The translations under genes and the position numbers were made by a program. This document shows positions 30,880-39,515 of a stretch of DNA of 64,000 nt, piece by piece. Location: positions 1 to 64,000 of the forward strand of contig JAQXJT010000007.1 of the NCBI GenBank assembly GCA_029009095.1, in the 5' to 3' direction. Position 1 is the first letter of the stretch. Each line of letters begins with the position of its first letter. The notes below the pieces were generated by a model, which did not search any database, was not told the origin of the DNA, and saw nothing but the letters and a program-made list of their open reading frames with translations. This DNA is from a bacterium (lineage in GTDB: Bacteria > Bacillota > Clostridia > Oscillospirales > Oscillospiraceae).

Positions 30880-33258
30880 ATGAACCTTTCGAGAAAATGG
30901 CTCCATGAGTTTGTGGAGGTCGATGTAAACGACCGGGATTTCGCCGAGGCCATGACCATGTCCGGCTCCAAGGTGGAGGTCACCGAGGATCTCTCCCGGC
31001 GGATGCACGGCGTGGTGGCGGGGCGGGTGCTGTCCATGGCCCGCCATGAGAACAGCGACCATATGTGGGTCTGCCAGGTGGACGCGGGCGGCGCCGCGCC
31101 GCTCCAGATCGTCACCGGCGCCCAGAACGTCCGCGAGGGCGACACGGTGCCCGTGGCCACCGACGGCAGCCTGCTGCCCGGGGGCGTGGAGATCCGCACG
31201 GGGCTGCTCCGGGGCGTGGAGAGCCAGGGTATGCTCTGCTCCCTCAAGGAGCTGGGGCTCACCCTCCACGACTACCCCTACGCCATCGAGGACGGCATCT
31301 GGATCCTGGAGGAGGGCGATGTGGCCCCCGGCACGGACATCCGCACCATCATCGGCGCGGACGACCATGTGGTGGAGTTTGAGATCACCCCCAACCGCCC
31401 CGACTGCCTCTCCGTCATCGGTCTGGCCCGGGAGGCGGCGGCCACCTTCGGCAAGCCCCTCCGCCTCCACACCCCGGAGGTGAAGGGCTGCGGCGGCGAC
31501 ATCCGCGAGCATGTCCGCATCGACATTGACGACCCTGTCCTCTGCCCCCGCTACACCGCCCGGCTGGTGAAGAATGTGACCATCGGCCCCTCCCCGGCCT
31601 GGATGCGGGAGCGGCTGCGCAACAGCGGCGTGCGCCCCATCAACAATGTGGTGGACATCACCAACTATGTGATGCTCGAGTACGGCCAGCCCATGCACGC
31701 TTTCGACTTCTCCTGCGTGGAGGGCGGCCACATCATCGTCCGCACCGCCCGCCCCGGAGAGGTCATCCGCACCCTGGACGGCAACGACCGGGCCCTCACG
31801 GAGAATATGCTCTGCATCTGCGACGAGAGCAAGCCCGTGTGCGTGGCCGGCGTCATGGGTGGGGCCAACAGCGAGATCGTAGGCGACACCGCCATGGTGC
31901 TCTTCGAGAGCGCCAACTTCGACGGCACCAGCGTCCGCCGTACCGCCGCAGCGCTGAATATGCGTACCGACGCCTCCTCCCGCTATGAAAAGGGCCTGGA
32001 CCCCGCGAACACCATCCGCGCCGTGCAGCGGGCCTGCGAGCTGGTGGAGCTGCTGGGCTGCGGCGAGGTGGTGGACGGCGTCATCGATGTGATCCCAGCT
32101 CCCTTCCCCGAGACCACTGTGCCCTTCGAGCCGGAGCGCATCAACGCCCTGCTGGGCACCGACATCGCCGAGGAGGCCATGCGGACGTATCTGGCCCCGC
32201 TGGGCCTCGCCCCCCAGGGGGATGTGATCCATGTGCCCTCCTGGCGCAGCGACGTGTCCCTCTGCGCGGATATCGCCGAGGAGGTGGCCCGGTTCTACGG
32301 CTACAACAACATCCCCTGCACCCTCTCCGGCGGCGGCTCCTCCGGCGAGGGCTACACCCCCGTGCAGAAGTTCGAGGATCTCTCCGGCTCCCTCTGCCGC
32401 GCGCTGGGCTACGACGAGATCATCACCTATTCCTTCATCTCCCCCGCCCAGTACGACAGGATCCGCCTCCCCGCCGACTCTCCCCTGCGCGTATCCAAGA
32501 AAATTCTCAACCCCCTGGGCGAGGACAGCTCCATCATGCGCACCACCACCCTCCCCTCCCTGCTGGAGATCCTCTGCCGCAACTACAATAACCGCAACCG
32601 CGACGTCAAGCTCTACGAGCTGGGCAAGACCTACTTCCCCCGCCCTGACGGCCTCGCCGATGAGAACAAGGCGCTCACCCTGGGCGCTTACGGGGAGGGC
32701 ATGGACTTCTTCGCCTTTAAGGGCGATGTGGAGACCATCCTGCGGGGGCTGCGCGTGGAGGGCGTGCGCTTCGTGGCCGAGCGGGAGAACCCCGCCTACC
32801 ACCCCGGACGCTGCGCGAGAGTCTATGTGGGCGGGGAGTATCTGGGCGTGATGGGCCAGGTGCACCCGCTGGTGGCGGCCAATTTCGGCGCCGACTGCGA
32901 GCTGTACGCCGCCGAGCTGAAGATGGACGCCCTCTTCGCCGCCCGCGGCGCGGAGCCCGTCTACCGCCCCCTGCCCCGGTTCCCGGCCATCACCCGCGAT
33001 CTGGCCCTCCTCTGCGACGAGGACGTGAGCGTGGGCAGCCTCACCGAGTGCATCCGCCGGGGCGGCGGCGCGCTGCTGCGCAGCGTGGAGTTCTTCGACG
33101 TTTACCGGGGCAAGGGCATCCCCCAGGGCAAGAAGAGCGTGGCCTTCTCCCTGACCCTCCGCTCCGACGAGGGCACCCTTACCGTGGAGCACGCCGAGGA
33201 GGCCGTGCAGAATGTCCTGGCGCTGCTCAAAAGCGAGCTGAACGCGGTCATTCGCTGA
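30880..33258 (+). CDS. pheT: Phenylalanyl-tRNA synthetase beta subunit
   Basis: The 792-residue tRNA-binding and editing subunit. In order: an N-terminal B1 domain with an EMAP-like tRNA-binding fold (residues 39-150), the B3/B4 editing domain (residues 210-390), the B5 domain, a catalytic-like core (residues 480-680) and a C-terminal ferredoxin-fold anticodon-binding domain (PRFPAITRDLALLCDEDVSV). The ATG follows AAGGAGGAACGAGAG, 21 bases after pheS. Confidence 0.98.
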   Translation: MNLSRKWLHEFVEVDVNDRDFAEAMTMSGSKVEVTEDLSRRMHGVVAGRVLSMARHENSDHMWVCQVDAGGAAPLQIVTGAQNVREGDTVPVATDGSLLPGGVEIRTGLLRGVESQGMLCSLKELGLTLHDYPYAIEDGIWILEEGDVAPGTDIRTIIGADDHVVEFEITPNRPDCLSVIGLAREAAATFGKPLRLHTPEVKGCGGDIREHVRIDIDDPVLCPRYTARLVKNVTIGPSPAWMRERLRNSGVRPINNVVDITNYVMLEYGQPMHAFDFSCVEGGHIIVRTARPGEVIRTLDGNDRALTENMLCICDESKPVCVAGVMGGANSEIVGDTAMVLFESANFDGTSVRRTAAALNMRTDASSRYEKGLDPANTIRAVQRACELVELLGCGEVVDGVIDVIPAPFPETTVPFEPERINALLGTDIAEEAMRTYLAPLGLAPQGDVIHVPSWRSDVSLCADIAEEVARFYGYNNIPCTLSGGGSSGEGYTPVQKFEDLSGSLCRALGYDEIITYSFISPAQYDRIRLPADSPLRVSKKILNPLGEDSSIMRTTTLPSLLEILCRNYNNRNRDVKLYELGKTYFPRPDGLADENKALTLGAYGEGMDFFAFKGDVETILRGLRVEGVRFVAERENPAYHPGRCARVYVGGEYLGVMGQVHPLVAANFGADCELYAAELKMDALFAARGAEPVYRPLPRFPAITRDLALLCDEDVSVGSLTECIRRGGGALLRSVEFFDVYRGKGIPQGKKSVAFSLTLRSDEGTLTVEHAEEAVQNVLALLKSELNAVIR

Positions 33259-33307
33259 AAAAATTTCCCAAATCGGCGGAAAGATACTATCCTTTTTTCC
33301 CGAAACG

Positions 33308-33316
33308 TGGTATACT
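33308..33316 (+). promoter_or_regulatory. Extended -10 promoter upstream of ireB
   Basis: TGGTATACT is an extended -10 element (TGn plus TATACT) about 40 bases before the ireB start. No good -35 is seen, which extended -10 promoters tolerate. Confidence 0.5.
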
Positions 33317-33356
33317 GCCCTAAACAGTTTTTCTACGTTGGGAAGGAGTGCTTGCA

Positions 33357-33599
33357 ATGGCCGACACCAAAGAATTCGTGGCCGTCGATAACAGCGCGCA
33401 GATCCGGGAGATCCTCTCCTCCGTCTATAATTCGCTGGTCGTCAAGGGCTACAACCCCATCCATCAGCTGGTGGGTTACATCCTCACCGAGGATCCCACC
33501 TACATCACCAACTATAACAATGCCCGTTCCCTCATCTGCCGTCTCGACCGGGACGATCTGATGCAGGAACTGCTGGTCAGTTATCTCAACAAAAACTGA
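33357..33599 (+). CDS. ireB: IreB family regulatory phosphoprotein
   Basis: An 80-residue protein matching the IreB/YrzL (DUF965) family, visible in VYNSLVVKGYNPIHQLVGYI and the segment LTEDPTYITNYNNARSLICR. In Enterococcus IreB is phosphorylated by the Ser/Thr kinase IreK and restrains cephalosporin resistance. The ATG giving MADTKEF follows AAGGAG ten bases upstream. Many Firmicutes have it beside alaS and ruvX; here it sits alone between pheT and a sugar symporter, with its own promoter and terminator. Confidence 0.92.
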   Translation: MADTKEFVAVDNSAQIREILSSVYNSLVVKGYNPIHQLVGYILTEDPTYITNYNNARSLICRLDRDDLMQELLVSYLNKN

Positions 33600-33616
33600 C
33601 CGCCCGGCCTGCCCGG

Positions 33617-33651
33617 AAAAAGAGCGCAGCCTACAGGCTGCGCTCTTTTTT
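33617..33651 (+). terminator. Terminator of ireB
   Basis: AAAAAGAGCGCAGCC (33617-33631) pairs perfectly with 33636-33650, TACA loop, T-run on the right. Confidence 0.9.
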
Positions 33652-33776
33652 GCGTTTTTCGGGGAAAAAAGCGGCGGCGTGCCCGCCTCCGCACCGGAGC
33701 GGAAGAGCTTCCCATTTATTTCGGTATGATACGATAATCAGACTATACTCGTTCAATATACGAATAAGGAGGGCAT

Positions 33777-33827
33777 ATGCACCATTTACAAAGGAAATCG
33801 CATATTTTTATTGATTGTAACAAATAA
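33777..33827 (+). CDS. Possible 16-residue leader peptide upstream of the symporter
   Basis: An ATG with AAGGAGGG five bases upstream encodes MHHLQRKSHIFIDCNK and stops. The region 33660-33923 is AT-rich compared with its surroundings and otherwise holds the symporter promoter (33839-33867) and a leader hairpin. The ribosome binding site is the main evidence; the ORF ends just before the -35 of the next promoter. Confidence 0.35.
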   Translation: MHHLQRKSHIFIDCNK

Positions 33828-33838
33828 AATTTGTATTC

Positions 33839-33867
33839 TTGACAATTCGTTTATGAGTATTTATTAT
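33839..33867 (+). promoter_or_regulatory. Sigma-A promoter for the GPH-family symporter gene
   Basis: TTGACA (33839-33844), 17-base spacer, TATTAT (33862-33867). The transcript begins with a hairpin in which TGAGT and GGTG (33875-33885) pair with CACC and ACTCA (33892-33902), ending just before the ribosome binding site AAGGAGG. Confidence 0.8.
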
Positions 33868-33923
33868 GATGCCATGAGTTTGGTGCAACTCCACCGCACT
33901 CAAGAGAAAAAGGAGGGATACAC

Positions 33924-35369
33924 ATGAATGAATCCAAGCTGACCAATGCACAAGTTACCAAATACTCCATGTATGGTCTGACATCCTTCATGGCCATGAT
34001 GCCTGCTTTCATGTACTATCGTACGTTTATGCAGGTGAACCTGGGCGTCCCCGCAGGGCTGCTGGCCGTTCTGGTGCTGATCGGTACGGGCACGGACTTC
34101 GTCCTCTCCCTCGTGGCCGGGCCGATCGTGGAAAAGACCGGCGGCGGCAAGCACGGTAAATACCGTTTCTTCTTCAAGATCTTCCCCTGGGTGATGCTGG
34201 CGGGCACCGTCATCTGCTTCGCCGCCCCCACCTCCATCGCCAGCCCTCTGGCGAAGGGTCTCATCTGCATCCTGGGCTACATCCTGATCTGCGGCTCCGT
34301 CACCTTCCTGGGCAATGCCAACTTCGGCATTATGGCCGCCATGGCCGGCCCCTCCATGGTCGACCGCAACCGCATGTCCGTCAAGGGCGCTCAGATGATG
34401 GCGCTCTCCACCATTGTGACCTCCCTGACCATCCTGCCCGTCAAGACCTTCATCTACGACGCCACCGGCAATGAGCAGCTGGGCTACCTGCTGGTCTCCG
34501 GCGTCTTCGGTCTGACCATCCTCATCGGCGCCAAGTGCGTGCTGGACGTGTCCAAGGAATACGACCTGCCCCGGCCCGCCCTCACCGCCGAGCAGAAGGC
34601 CGCCGTCAAGGGCGTCAGCGTGGGCGAGATGTTCGCCTCCGTGGCCCAGAACCGGCAGCTGCTGGTGCTGATGCTGGTCTACACGGTCTATAACTTCGGC
34701 TTTAACTTCGCCGCCGGCTTTGAGATGTACTTCTTCATGTTCCTCAAGCTCACGCCCGCCACCTTCGCCATGGCCATGACCACCCACGCCACCGTCCGCA
34801 GCGTGGCCTCCTTGGTCGGCTCCATGATCGGGCCCAAGCTGGGCATGAAGCTGGGCAAGAAGAACGCCATCGCCGTGGGTCTCGGACTCTGGGGCCTGGG
34901 TCTGCTGGGCTCTTACTTCGTCATCGGCCGCGCCCCCTGGTATGTCTACACCGTGTTCGGCGCGTTCAACGCCATGGCCATGTACATCTTCTCCGGCTTC
35001 GGCGTGAACTACTTCCTGGACTGCGGCGAGTACGGCTACTACAAGACGGGCAAGGACAACCGTACCATCGCCATGGCCATGTTCAACATCCCCATCAAGA
35101 TCGCCACCATGCTGGCCGGCACCATGTCCGCGGCCGCTCTCGGCTGGATCAGCTTCGATACCGTCTCCATCGGCGGCGGTGCGGTCACCCCCGCCATCGA
35201 GAAGGGCTTCATGTTCTGGTTTACCCTCTTCCCCGCCATCTGCATGTTCGTGGCCGTGGCGCTGGTGGTGTTCTGCTACAAGATCACCGACAAGGACGCC
35301 GCCATGTACGCCACGGAGAACGCCAAGCGGGACGCGGAACGCCGGGCCGCCCAGGCTCAGGCCAACTGA
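33924..35369 (+). CDS. GPH-family sugar:cation symporter (MFS_2 type)
   Basis: A 481-residue membrane protein with about twelve hydrophobic helices. It matches the glycoside-pentoside-hexuronide:cation symporter family (MelB-like) in the N-terminal segment TKYSMYGLTSFMAMMPAFMY and the first cytoplasmic loop DFVLSLVAGPIVEKTGGGKH followed by GKYRFFF. The substrate cannot be inferred; no glycosidase gene is adjacent. The ATG follows AAGGAGGGATACAC. It is monocistronic between a dedicated promoter and a stack of hairpins. Confidence 0.85.
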   Translation: MNESKLTNAQVTKYSMYGLTSFMAMMPAFMYYRTFMQVNLGVPAGLLAVLVLIGTGTDFVLSLVAGPIVEKTGGGKHGKYRFFFKIFPWVMLAGTVICFAAPTSIASPLAKGLICILGYILICGSVTFLGNANFGIMAAMAGPSMVDRNRMSVKGAQMMALSTIVTSLTILPVKTFIYDATGNEQLGYLLVSGVFGLTILIGAKCVLDVSKEYDLPRPALTAEQKAAVKGVSVGEMFASVAQNRQLLVLMLVYTVYNFGFNFAAGFEMYFFMFLKLTPATFAMAMTTHATVRSVASLVGSMIGPKLGMKLGKKNAIAVGLGLWGLGLLGSYFVIGRAPWYVYTVFGAFNAMAMYIFSGFGVNYFLDCGEYGYYKTGKDNRTIAMAMFNIPIKIATMLAGTMSAAALGWISFDTVSIGGGAVTPAIEKGFMFWFTLFPAICMFVAVALVVFCYKITDKDAAMYATENAKRDAERRAAQAQAN

Positions 35370-35398
35370 TCCCCCCGCTTCGTAACACAGCGACACAG

Positions 35399-35517
35399 AA
35401 CGCCCCGGATACCTGCAGGTATCCGGGGCGTTCCCAGCTTGTTAAAGAACCCCGGTTTTCGCTTGCCGAAAACCGGGGTTCTTTGACAGGCTGAGCCGGA
35501 GGCGTATGCCTCCGGCT
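35399..35517. terminator. Three consecutive perfect stem-loops between converging genes
   Basis: Hairpin 1 is the 34-base palindrome 35399-35432. Hairpin 2 has an 18-bp perfect stem (35444-35461 with 35467-35484, CTTGC loop). Hairpin 3 has a 10-bp stem (35494-35503 with 35508-35517, GTAT loop). They terminate the symporter transcript on one side and the aldo/keto reductase on the other. Three in 120 bases is unusual. Confidence 0.8.
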
Positions 35518-35540
35518 GTCACGGTTTCCACTTTCCGGCG

Positions 35541-36659
35541 TTACACGCCCAGCGTTTCGCTGACCTTCTCCAGAAGATCCCGGATGTGCAGATGCTGGGG
35601 GCAGGCCTCTTCGCACTCGCCGCACCTGGCACATGCAGCGGGCATGGCGTGGCCCCGGTGGTCGGGGTGGTTGAACTGCCGCCTGGCCCCCTCCGCGTCG
35701 CCGTACATGACGAAGTGGTTGTATGCGGCGAAGGCGCCGGAGACACCGATGTCGTTGGGGCAGACCTTGGCGCAGTAGTTGCAGCCGGTGCACTGGATGA
35801 GCGGCATCTTCCGGATGGCCTCCCGGGCCTTGTCCAGGGCGGCGCGCTCGCTCTCGGAGAGGTGGGTGAAGTGGGACATGGTGGCGAGGTTGTCCTCCAT
35901 CTGTTCCACGCTGCTCATGCCGGAGAGCACGGTGATCACGCCCTCCAGATCGGCGGCGAAGCGGATGGCCCAGGAGGCGCAGGAGGACGCCGGCTCGGCC
36001 TCGCGGAAGATGTCCCGTACCACCTGCGGGGGATTGGCCAGCATACCGCCCTTCACCGGCTCCATGACGATGACGCTCTTGCCGTACTTGCGGGCCACCT
36101 CATAGCAGCGGCGGGACTGTACATCGGCGCTGTCCCAGTCGGAGTAGTTGATCTGGAGCTGGACGAATTCGGCCTCGGGGTGCTTTTGCAGCACCTCCTC
36201 CAGCGCCTCCGGCGTGGAATGGAAAGAGAAACCGATGTGGCGGATGAGGCCCTCGGCCTTCTTCTCCTGCACGAAGCGCCAGAGATCAAAGTCCTCGAAG
36301 AGCTGAGTGCGCCCCTCGCCCAGATTGTGCAGCAGATAGAAGTCGAAATACCCGGCCCCCGTGCGGCGGAGGGACTCGTCGAACTGCCGGATGGCGTCCT
36401 CCCGGGTCCTGCACTTGATCCACGCGGCGTTTTTGGTGGCCAGCTGGTAGCTCTCCCGGGGGTAGCGCTCCACCAGCGCCTGCCGGATGGCGTCCTCGCT
36501 GCCGGCGTAGGCCCAGGCAGTGTCAAAGTAGGTGAACCCGGCGGAAAGGAACCTGTCCACCATCACCTTCACCTGCTCCACGTCGATCTCCCTGCCCTCC
36601 CGGGGCAGACGCATCAGCCCGAAGCCCAGCTTTCGGATGTTCTCTCCCAGATATGCCAT
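35541..36659 (-). CDS. Aldo/keto reductase with C-terminal 4Fe-4S ferredoxin domain
   Basis: A 372-residue two-domain oxidoreductase. The aldo/keto reductase barrel has the catalytic Asp and Tyr in FTYFDTAWAYAGSEDAIRQA, the Lys in YQLATKNAAW and the His in YFDFYLLHNL. The C-terminal 80 residues carry two clusters: CTGCNYCAKVCPNDIG and CARCGECEEACPQ. This architecture is common in anaerobes and probably links ferredoxin with carbonyl reduction; the substrate is unknown. The ATG follows AAGGAGGACGCC. Confidence 0.93.
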   Translation of the reverse strand: MAYLGENIRKLGFGLMRLPREGREIDVEQVKVMVDRFLSAGFTYFDTAWAYAGSEDAIRQALVERYPRESYQLATKNAAWIKCRTREDAIRQFDESLRRTGAGYFDFYLLHNLGEGRTQLFEDFDLWRFVQEKKAEGLIRHIGFSFHSTPEALEEVLQKHPEAEFVQLQINYSDWDSADVQSRRCYEVARKYGKSVIVMEPVKGGMLANPPQVVRDIFREAEPASSCASWAIRFAADLEGVITVLSGMSSVEQMEDNLATMSHFTHLSESERAALDKAREAIRKMPLIQCTGCNYCAKVCPNDIGVSGAFAAYNHFVMYGDAEGARRQFNHPDHRGHAMPAACARCGECEEACPQHLHIRDLLEKVSETLGV

Positions 36660-36837
36660 GGCGTCCTCCTTCAGTAACAGCCCGGGCGCTGCGCCCGGTT
36701 TTCCCCCGATTATACCCCCCCCCGACCCCCTCTCTTCAAGGGGAATTCCGAAAACGGGGGAGGATGCGAACGGGAGATTTGGGGAGAATGGTGACAAAAG
36801 TTTACAGATTGTCCATGAATTCGGTTTTCTACGCCGA

Positions 36838-36866
36838 TTGACCTTTTCCTCCCGGCAGGGTATAAT
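36838..36866 (+). promoter_or_regulatory. Sigma-A promoter for the M23 peptidase gene
   Basis: TTGACC (36838-36843), 17-base spacer, TATAAT (36861-36866). The 276-base gap before the gene otherwise holds only a C-run near 36710-36730. Confidence 0.8.
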
Positions 36867-36935
36867 TGTCAGCGTAAGCAGCCGCCCCGGAGAGGCCGGG
36901 GCGCGAGCCATGGCGACATTTCCGGAGGAAAAACT

Positions 36936-38207
36936 ATGCGCATGAACAGAACTTGGTTGACACGCCTGGCCGGTCTCTCTCTGGCCGGGGTGCTTTTCTT
37001 TGCGGCGGCGCTGCCTGCGCGGGCGGTGAGCCAGAGCGATATAGACCGCCTTCAGGAGAAGCGGGAGGCGCTGGCGGCCCGGGCGGCGGAGCAGCAGTCG
37101 GAGATCGATGCTCTTGCCGAGGCCCAGGCCCTCTATGTGGTGCGGAAGATGGCACTGGATCAGCGGATCGAGACCAACCGGGAGGAGATCGAGGTGATCA
37201 CCCAGCAGGTGGCGCTCTACGATGAGATGCTCCGGGAGAAGGAGAACGAGCTGATGGCGGCCATCAACGCGGAGGAGACTCAGTCCCGGCAGCTCCGGGC
37301 GCGGATGCGGGCCATGGAGGAGAGCGGCGGGTTGAATTACCTGAGCGTGCTGCTGGATTCTCACAGCCTGACGGATCTTCTCTCCCGCATGGCGGACATA
37401 TCGGATATCACCCAGTACGATAAGGAGCTGGAGGAACGCTACCGCAGCGCCCGCAGCGACAAGGAGAGCCTGCGCGGCGAGTACCAGGACATGCTGGCCG
37501 TGCAGCAGGGCATCCAGGCGGAGCTGGCGGACAAGCAGAGCTACCTGAACAGCCAGGTGGAGGCCGCCGCCGCGCTGCTGCAGCGGATCGGCGAGGACTC
37601 CGACCGGGCCCAGGAGGAGTATGCCGCCATCCAGACGGCTATGGACGAGGCCGACGCGGAGATCAGCGCCCTGACGGCCAGACTGGCTGAGGAGCGGCGG
37701 GCCGCCGCAGCGGCCGCGGCCGCTGCCGCTGCCGCCGCCTCCGGCGGCAGCTCCACCGCCCAGACGGGCGGCAGTTCCGGCGGGGCCACTGCCAGCGGCA
37801 GCCTCTCCTGGCCGGTGCCCTCCAGCAGTCTGGTCACCTCGGAGTTCGGGCTTCGGGATCAGCCCACGGCGGGAGCCAGCACCAACCATCAGGGGCTGGA
37901 CATCGGCGCCACGGCCGGCTCCTCCATCGTGGCCGCCGGCGGCGGCACGGTGGTGGCGGCCTCCTCCAACAGCGGCTACGGCAACTATGTGGTCATCGAC
38001 CACGGCAACGGCACCACCACCCTCTACGCCCACATGCAGGAGTCGGCGGTGAGCGTGGGACAGTATGTGTCCCAGGAGCAGGTCATCGGCTATGTGGGCT
38101 CCACAGGCATCTCCACCGGCCCCCACTGCCATTTTGAGGTGCGGGTGGACGGCAACAGAGTGGATCCGGAGAGCTACTATGGCGGACTGAGCCACTGGAA
38201 CGGCTGA
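36936..38207 (+). CDS. M23 murein hydrolase activator/peptidase with coiled coil (EnvC-like)
   Basis: A secreted cell-wall protein of 423 residues. Signal peptide at residues 1-30 (ending LPARAVS), a long coiled coil at about 31-245, then a run of 13 alanines and a Gly/Ser/Thr linker (residues 247-290). The C-terminal LytM/M23 domain holds NHQGLDIGATAG (H-x-x-x-D zinc ligands) and GPHCHFEVRVDG (H-x-H), so zinc binding looks intact and it may be an active endopeptidase. The ATG follows GGAGGAAAAACT. It is probably involved in daughter-cell separation or wall remodelling, often FtsEX-linked, though ftsEX is not seen here. Confidence 0.92.
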   Translation: MRMNRTWLTRLAGLSLAGVLFFAAALPARAVSQSDIDRLQEKREALAARAAEQQSEIDALAEAQALYVVRKMALDQRIETNREEIEVITQQVALYDEMLREKENELMAAINAEETQSRQLRARMRAMEESGGLNYLSVLLDSHSLTDLLSRMADISDITQYDKELEERYRSARSDKESLRGEYQDMLAVQQGIQAELADKQSYLNSQVEAAAALLQRIGEDSDRAQEEYAAIQTAMDEADAEISALTARLAEERRAAAAAAAAAAAAASGGSSTAQTGGSSGGATASGSLSWPVPSSSLVTSEFGLRDQPTAGASTNHQGLDIGATAGSSIVAAGGGTVVAASSNSGYGNYVVIDHGNGTTTLYAHMQESAVSVGQYVSQEQVIGYVGSTGISTGPHCHFEVRVDGNRVDPESYYGGLSHWNG

Positions 38208-38235
38208 GCCGGGCCCCGCCGGACGGACAAACGCA

Positions 38236-38271
38236 AAAAACCGGGCGGAGCCATGCATCCGCCCGGTTTTT
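38236..38271 (+). terminator. Terminator after the M23 peptidase
   Basis: AAAAACCGGGCGGA (38236-38249) pairs with TCCGCCCGGTTTTT (38258-38271). Confidence 0.9.
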
Positions 38272-38296
38272 ACCGGTATAGAGAAGAGGAAGCGAC

Positions 38297-38986
38297 ATGA
38301 TCTCACTTGTCATACCCGTTTACAATGAAGAACGCATCCTGCCGGACACCATCGCCGCCCTCTCCGGGTTCTGCACCCGGGAGGGAGTTGGGGAGCTCAT
38401 CTTTTCCGACGACGGCAGCAGCGATGGGAGCGCGGCGCTGCTGGAGGAGGCCCGGCGGCGGGACGGGCGCATCCGCCTGCTCCGCAACCCCCACCGGGGC
38501 AAGGGCGGCGCGGTGCGCGCGGGCGTGCTCGCCAGCCGGGGGGAGACGGTGCTCTTCACAGACTGCGACCTGGCCTACGGCGCCGATCAGATGGCGGGGC
38601 TGCTCCGCGCCCACCGGGAGGGTGGGGCGGACATCACCGTGGCCACCCGGACGCTGGGGGAGGAGAGCTACGGGGGCTACTCCGCCCTGCGGCGCTGGGG
38701 CTCGGAGGCCATGCGGCGGCTGATCCGGCTGCGCACGGGGCTCCGCGTCCGGGATATCCAGGCGGGGCTTAAGTGCTTCAACGGGGAGGCGGCCCGCACG
38801 CTCTTTGCCCGCTGCCGCTGCGACGGCTTCGCCTTCGACACGGAGGTGCTGCTGCTGGCCCAGCGGGAAGGACGGGTCATCGGGGAATTCCCCGTGAAGA
38901 TGCCGCCCCAGGCGGAGCAGCGGGAGAGCCGGGTGCGCCCGGTGCGGGACGCGTTGAAGATGCTCTGGGAGATCGGGCGGATGTGA
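38297..38986 (+). CDS. Family 2 glycosyltransferase (dolichol/polyprenyl-phosphate type)
   Basis: A 229-residue GT-A enzyme. It shows SLVIPVYNEERILPDTIAAL at the N-terminus, the first acidic motif FSDDGSSDGSA and TVLFTDCDLAYG, the DXD-equivalent metal site, then a ATRTLGEESYGG segment. No C-terminal membrane helices, so it is a soluble or peripheral synthase of the polyprenyl-phosphate hexose type. It could feed the GT39-like transferase encoded at 41318. It converges on the exonuclease gene with two bases between the stop codons. Confidence 0.88.
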   Translation: MISLVIPVYNEERILPDTIAALSGFCTREGVGELIFSDDGSSDGSAALLEEARRRDGRIRLLRNPHRGKGGAVRAGVLASRGETVLFTDCDLAYGADQMAGLLRAHREGGADITVATRTLGEESYGGYSALRRWGSEAMRRLIRLRTGLRVRDIQAGLKCFNGEAARTLFARCRCDGFAFDTEVLLLAQREGRVIGEFPVKMPPQAEQRESRVRPVRDALKMLWEIGRM

Positions 38987-38988
38987 GG

Positions 38989-39504
38989 TCACTGGCGCAT
39001 CATGAGATAGAGCTTGGCTGTGGCTTCGGCGTCGCACCAGGCCCGGTGGGCGTCGCTCTGGGCGATGCAGAAATAGTCGGTGAGAAAGGTGAGCTTATAG
39101 GAGGGGAGTTTGGGAAAGACCCGCCGGGCCAGGCGCAGCGTGTCCACCACCGGCGCGTCCACCCGCAGCCCCAGGGCCTCCGCCTCCCGGAAGAGGAAGG
39201 AGCAGTCGAAGGGGGCGTTGTGGGCCACCAGCGGCAGCCCCTCCGTAAAGGCCAGAAATTCCGGCAGTACGTCCCGGATGGGGGGCTGGGAAGCCACCAT
39301 GGCGTTGGAGATACCCGTGAGGCGCTCGATCTCCGGGGAGATGTACTTTTCCGGGTTCACCAGCCGGGAGTAGCGCTCGATGATCTCGCCGCACTCCACT
39401 TTCACCGCACCGATCTCCGTGATTTTCTCCGCGCTGCCTATGCCGGTGGTCTCCAGATCAAAGACCACGAATTTGTCCAGATTTCTCTCTGAGGAACAGA
39501 TCAT
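38989..39504 (-). CDS. DnaQ-like 3'-5' exonuclease (PolC epsilon type)
   Basis: A 171-residue stand-alone DEDDh exonuclease. The four metal residues are in FVVFDLETTGIG (D-x-E), VAHNAPFDCSFLFREA (Asp) and SDAHRAWCDAEATAKL (His and Asp). It resembles the exonuclease domain of Gram-positive PolC and could act in proofreading, repair or RNA turnover. The ribosome binding site upstream of the ATG is GAAAGGAGACGAC, inside the gap from the LRR gene, which precedes it on the same strand by 11 bases. Confidence 0.92.
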   Translation of the reverse strand: MICSSERNLDKFVVFDLETTGIGSAEKITEIGAVKVECGEIIERYSRLVNPEKYISPEIERLTGISNAMVASQPPIRDVLPEFLAFTEGLPLVAHNAPFDCSFLFREAEALGLRVDAPVVDTLRLARRVFPKLPSYKLTFLTDYFCIAQSDAHRAWCDAEATAKLYLMMRQ

Positions 39505-39515
39505 GTCGTCTCCTT

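Noticed and set aside
29506..33357. A 1283-codon open frame on the minus strand opposite pheS and pheT
   Set aside because: GC-rich codon bias leaves the opposite strand free of stops; pheST, the T-box and their promoter explain the region.
36705..36735. Poly-C rich stretch as a regulatory element
   Set aside because: It is a simple C-run in a gene-free gap, outside the -35 to +1 region of the promoter at 36838-36866; nothing supports a function.
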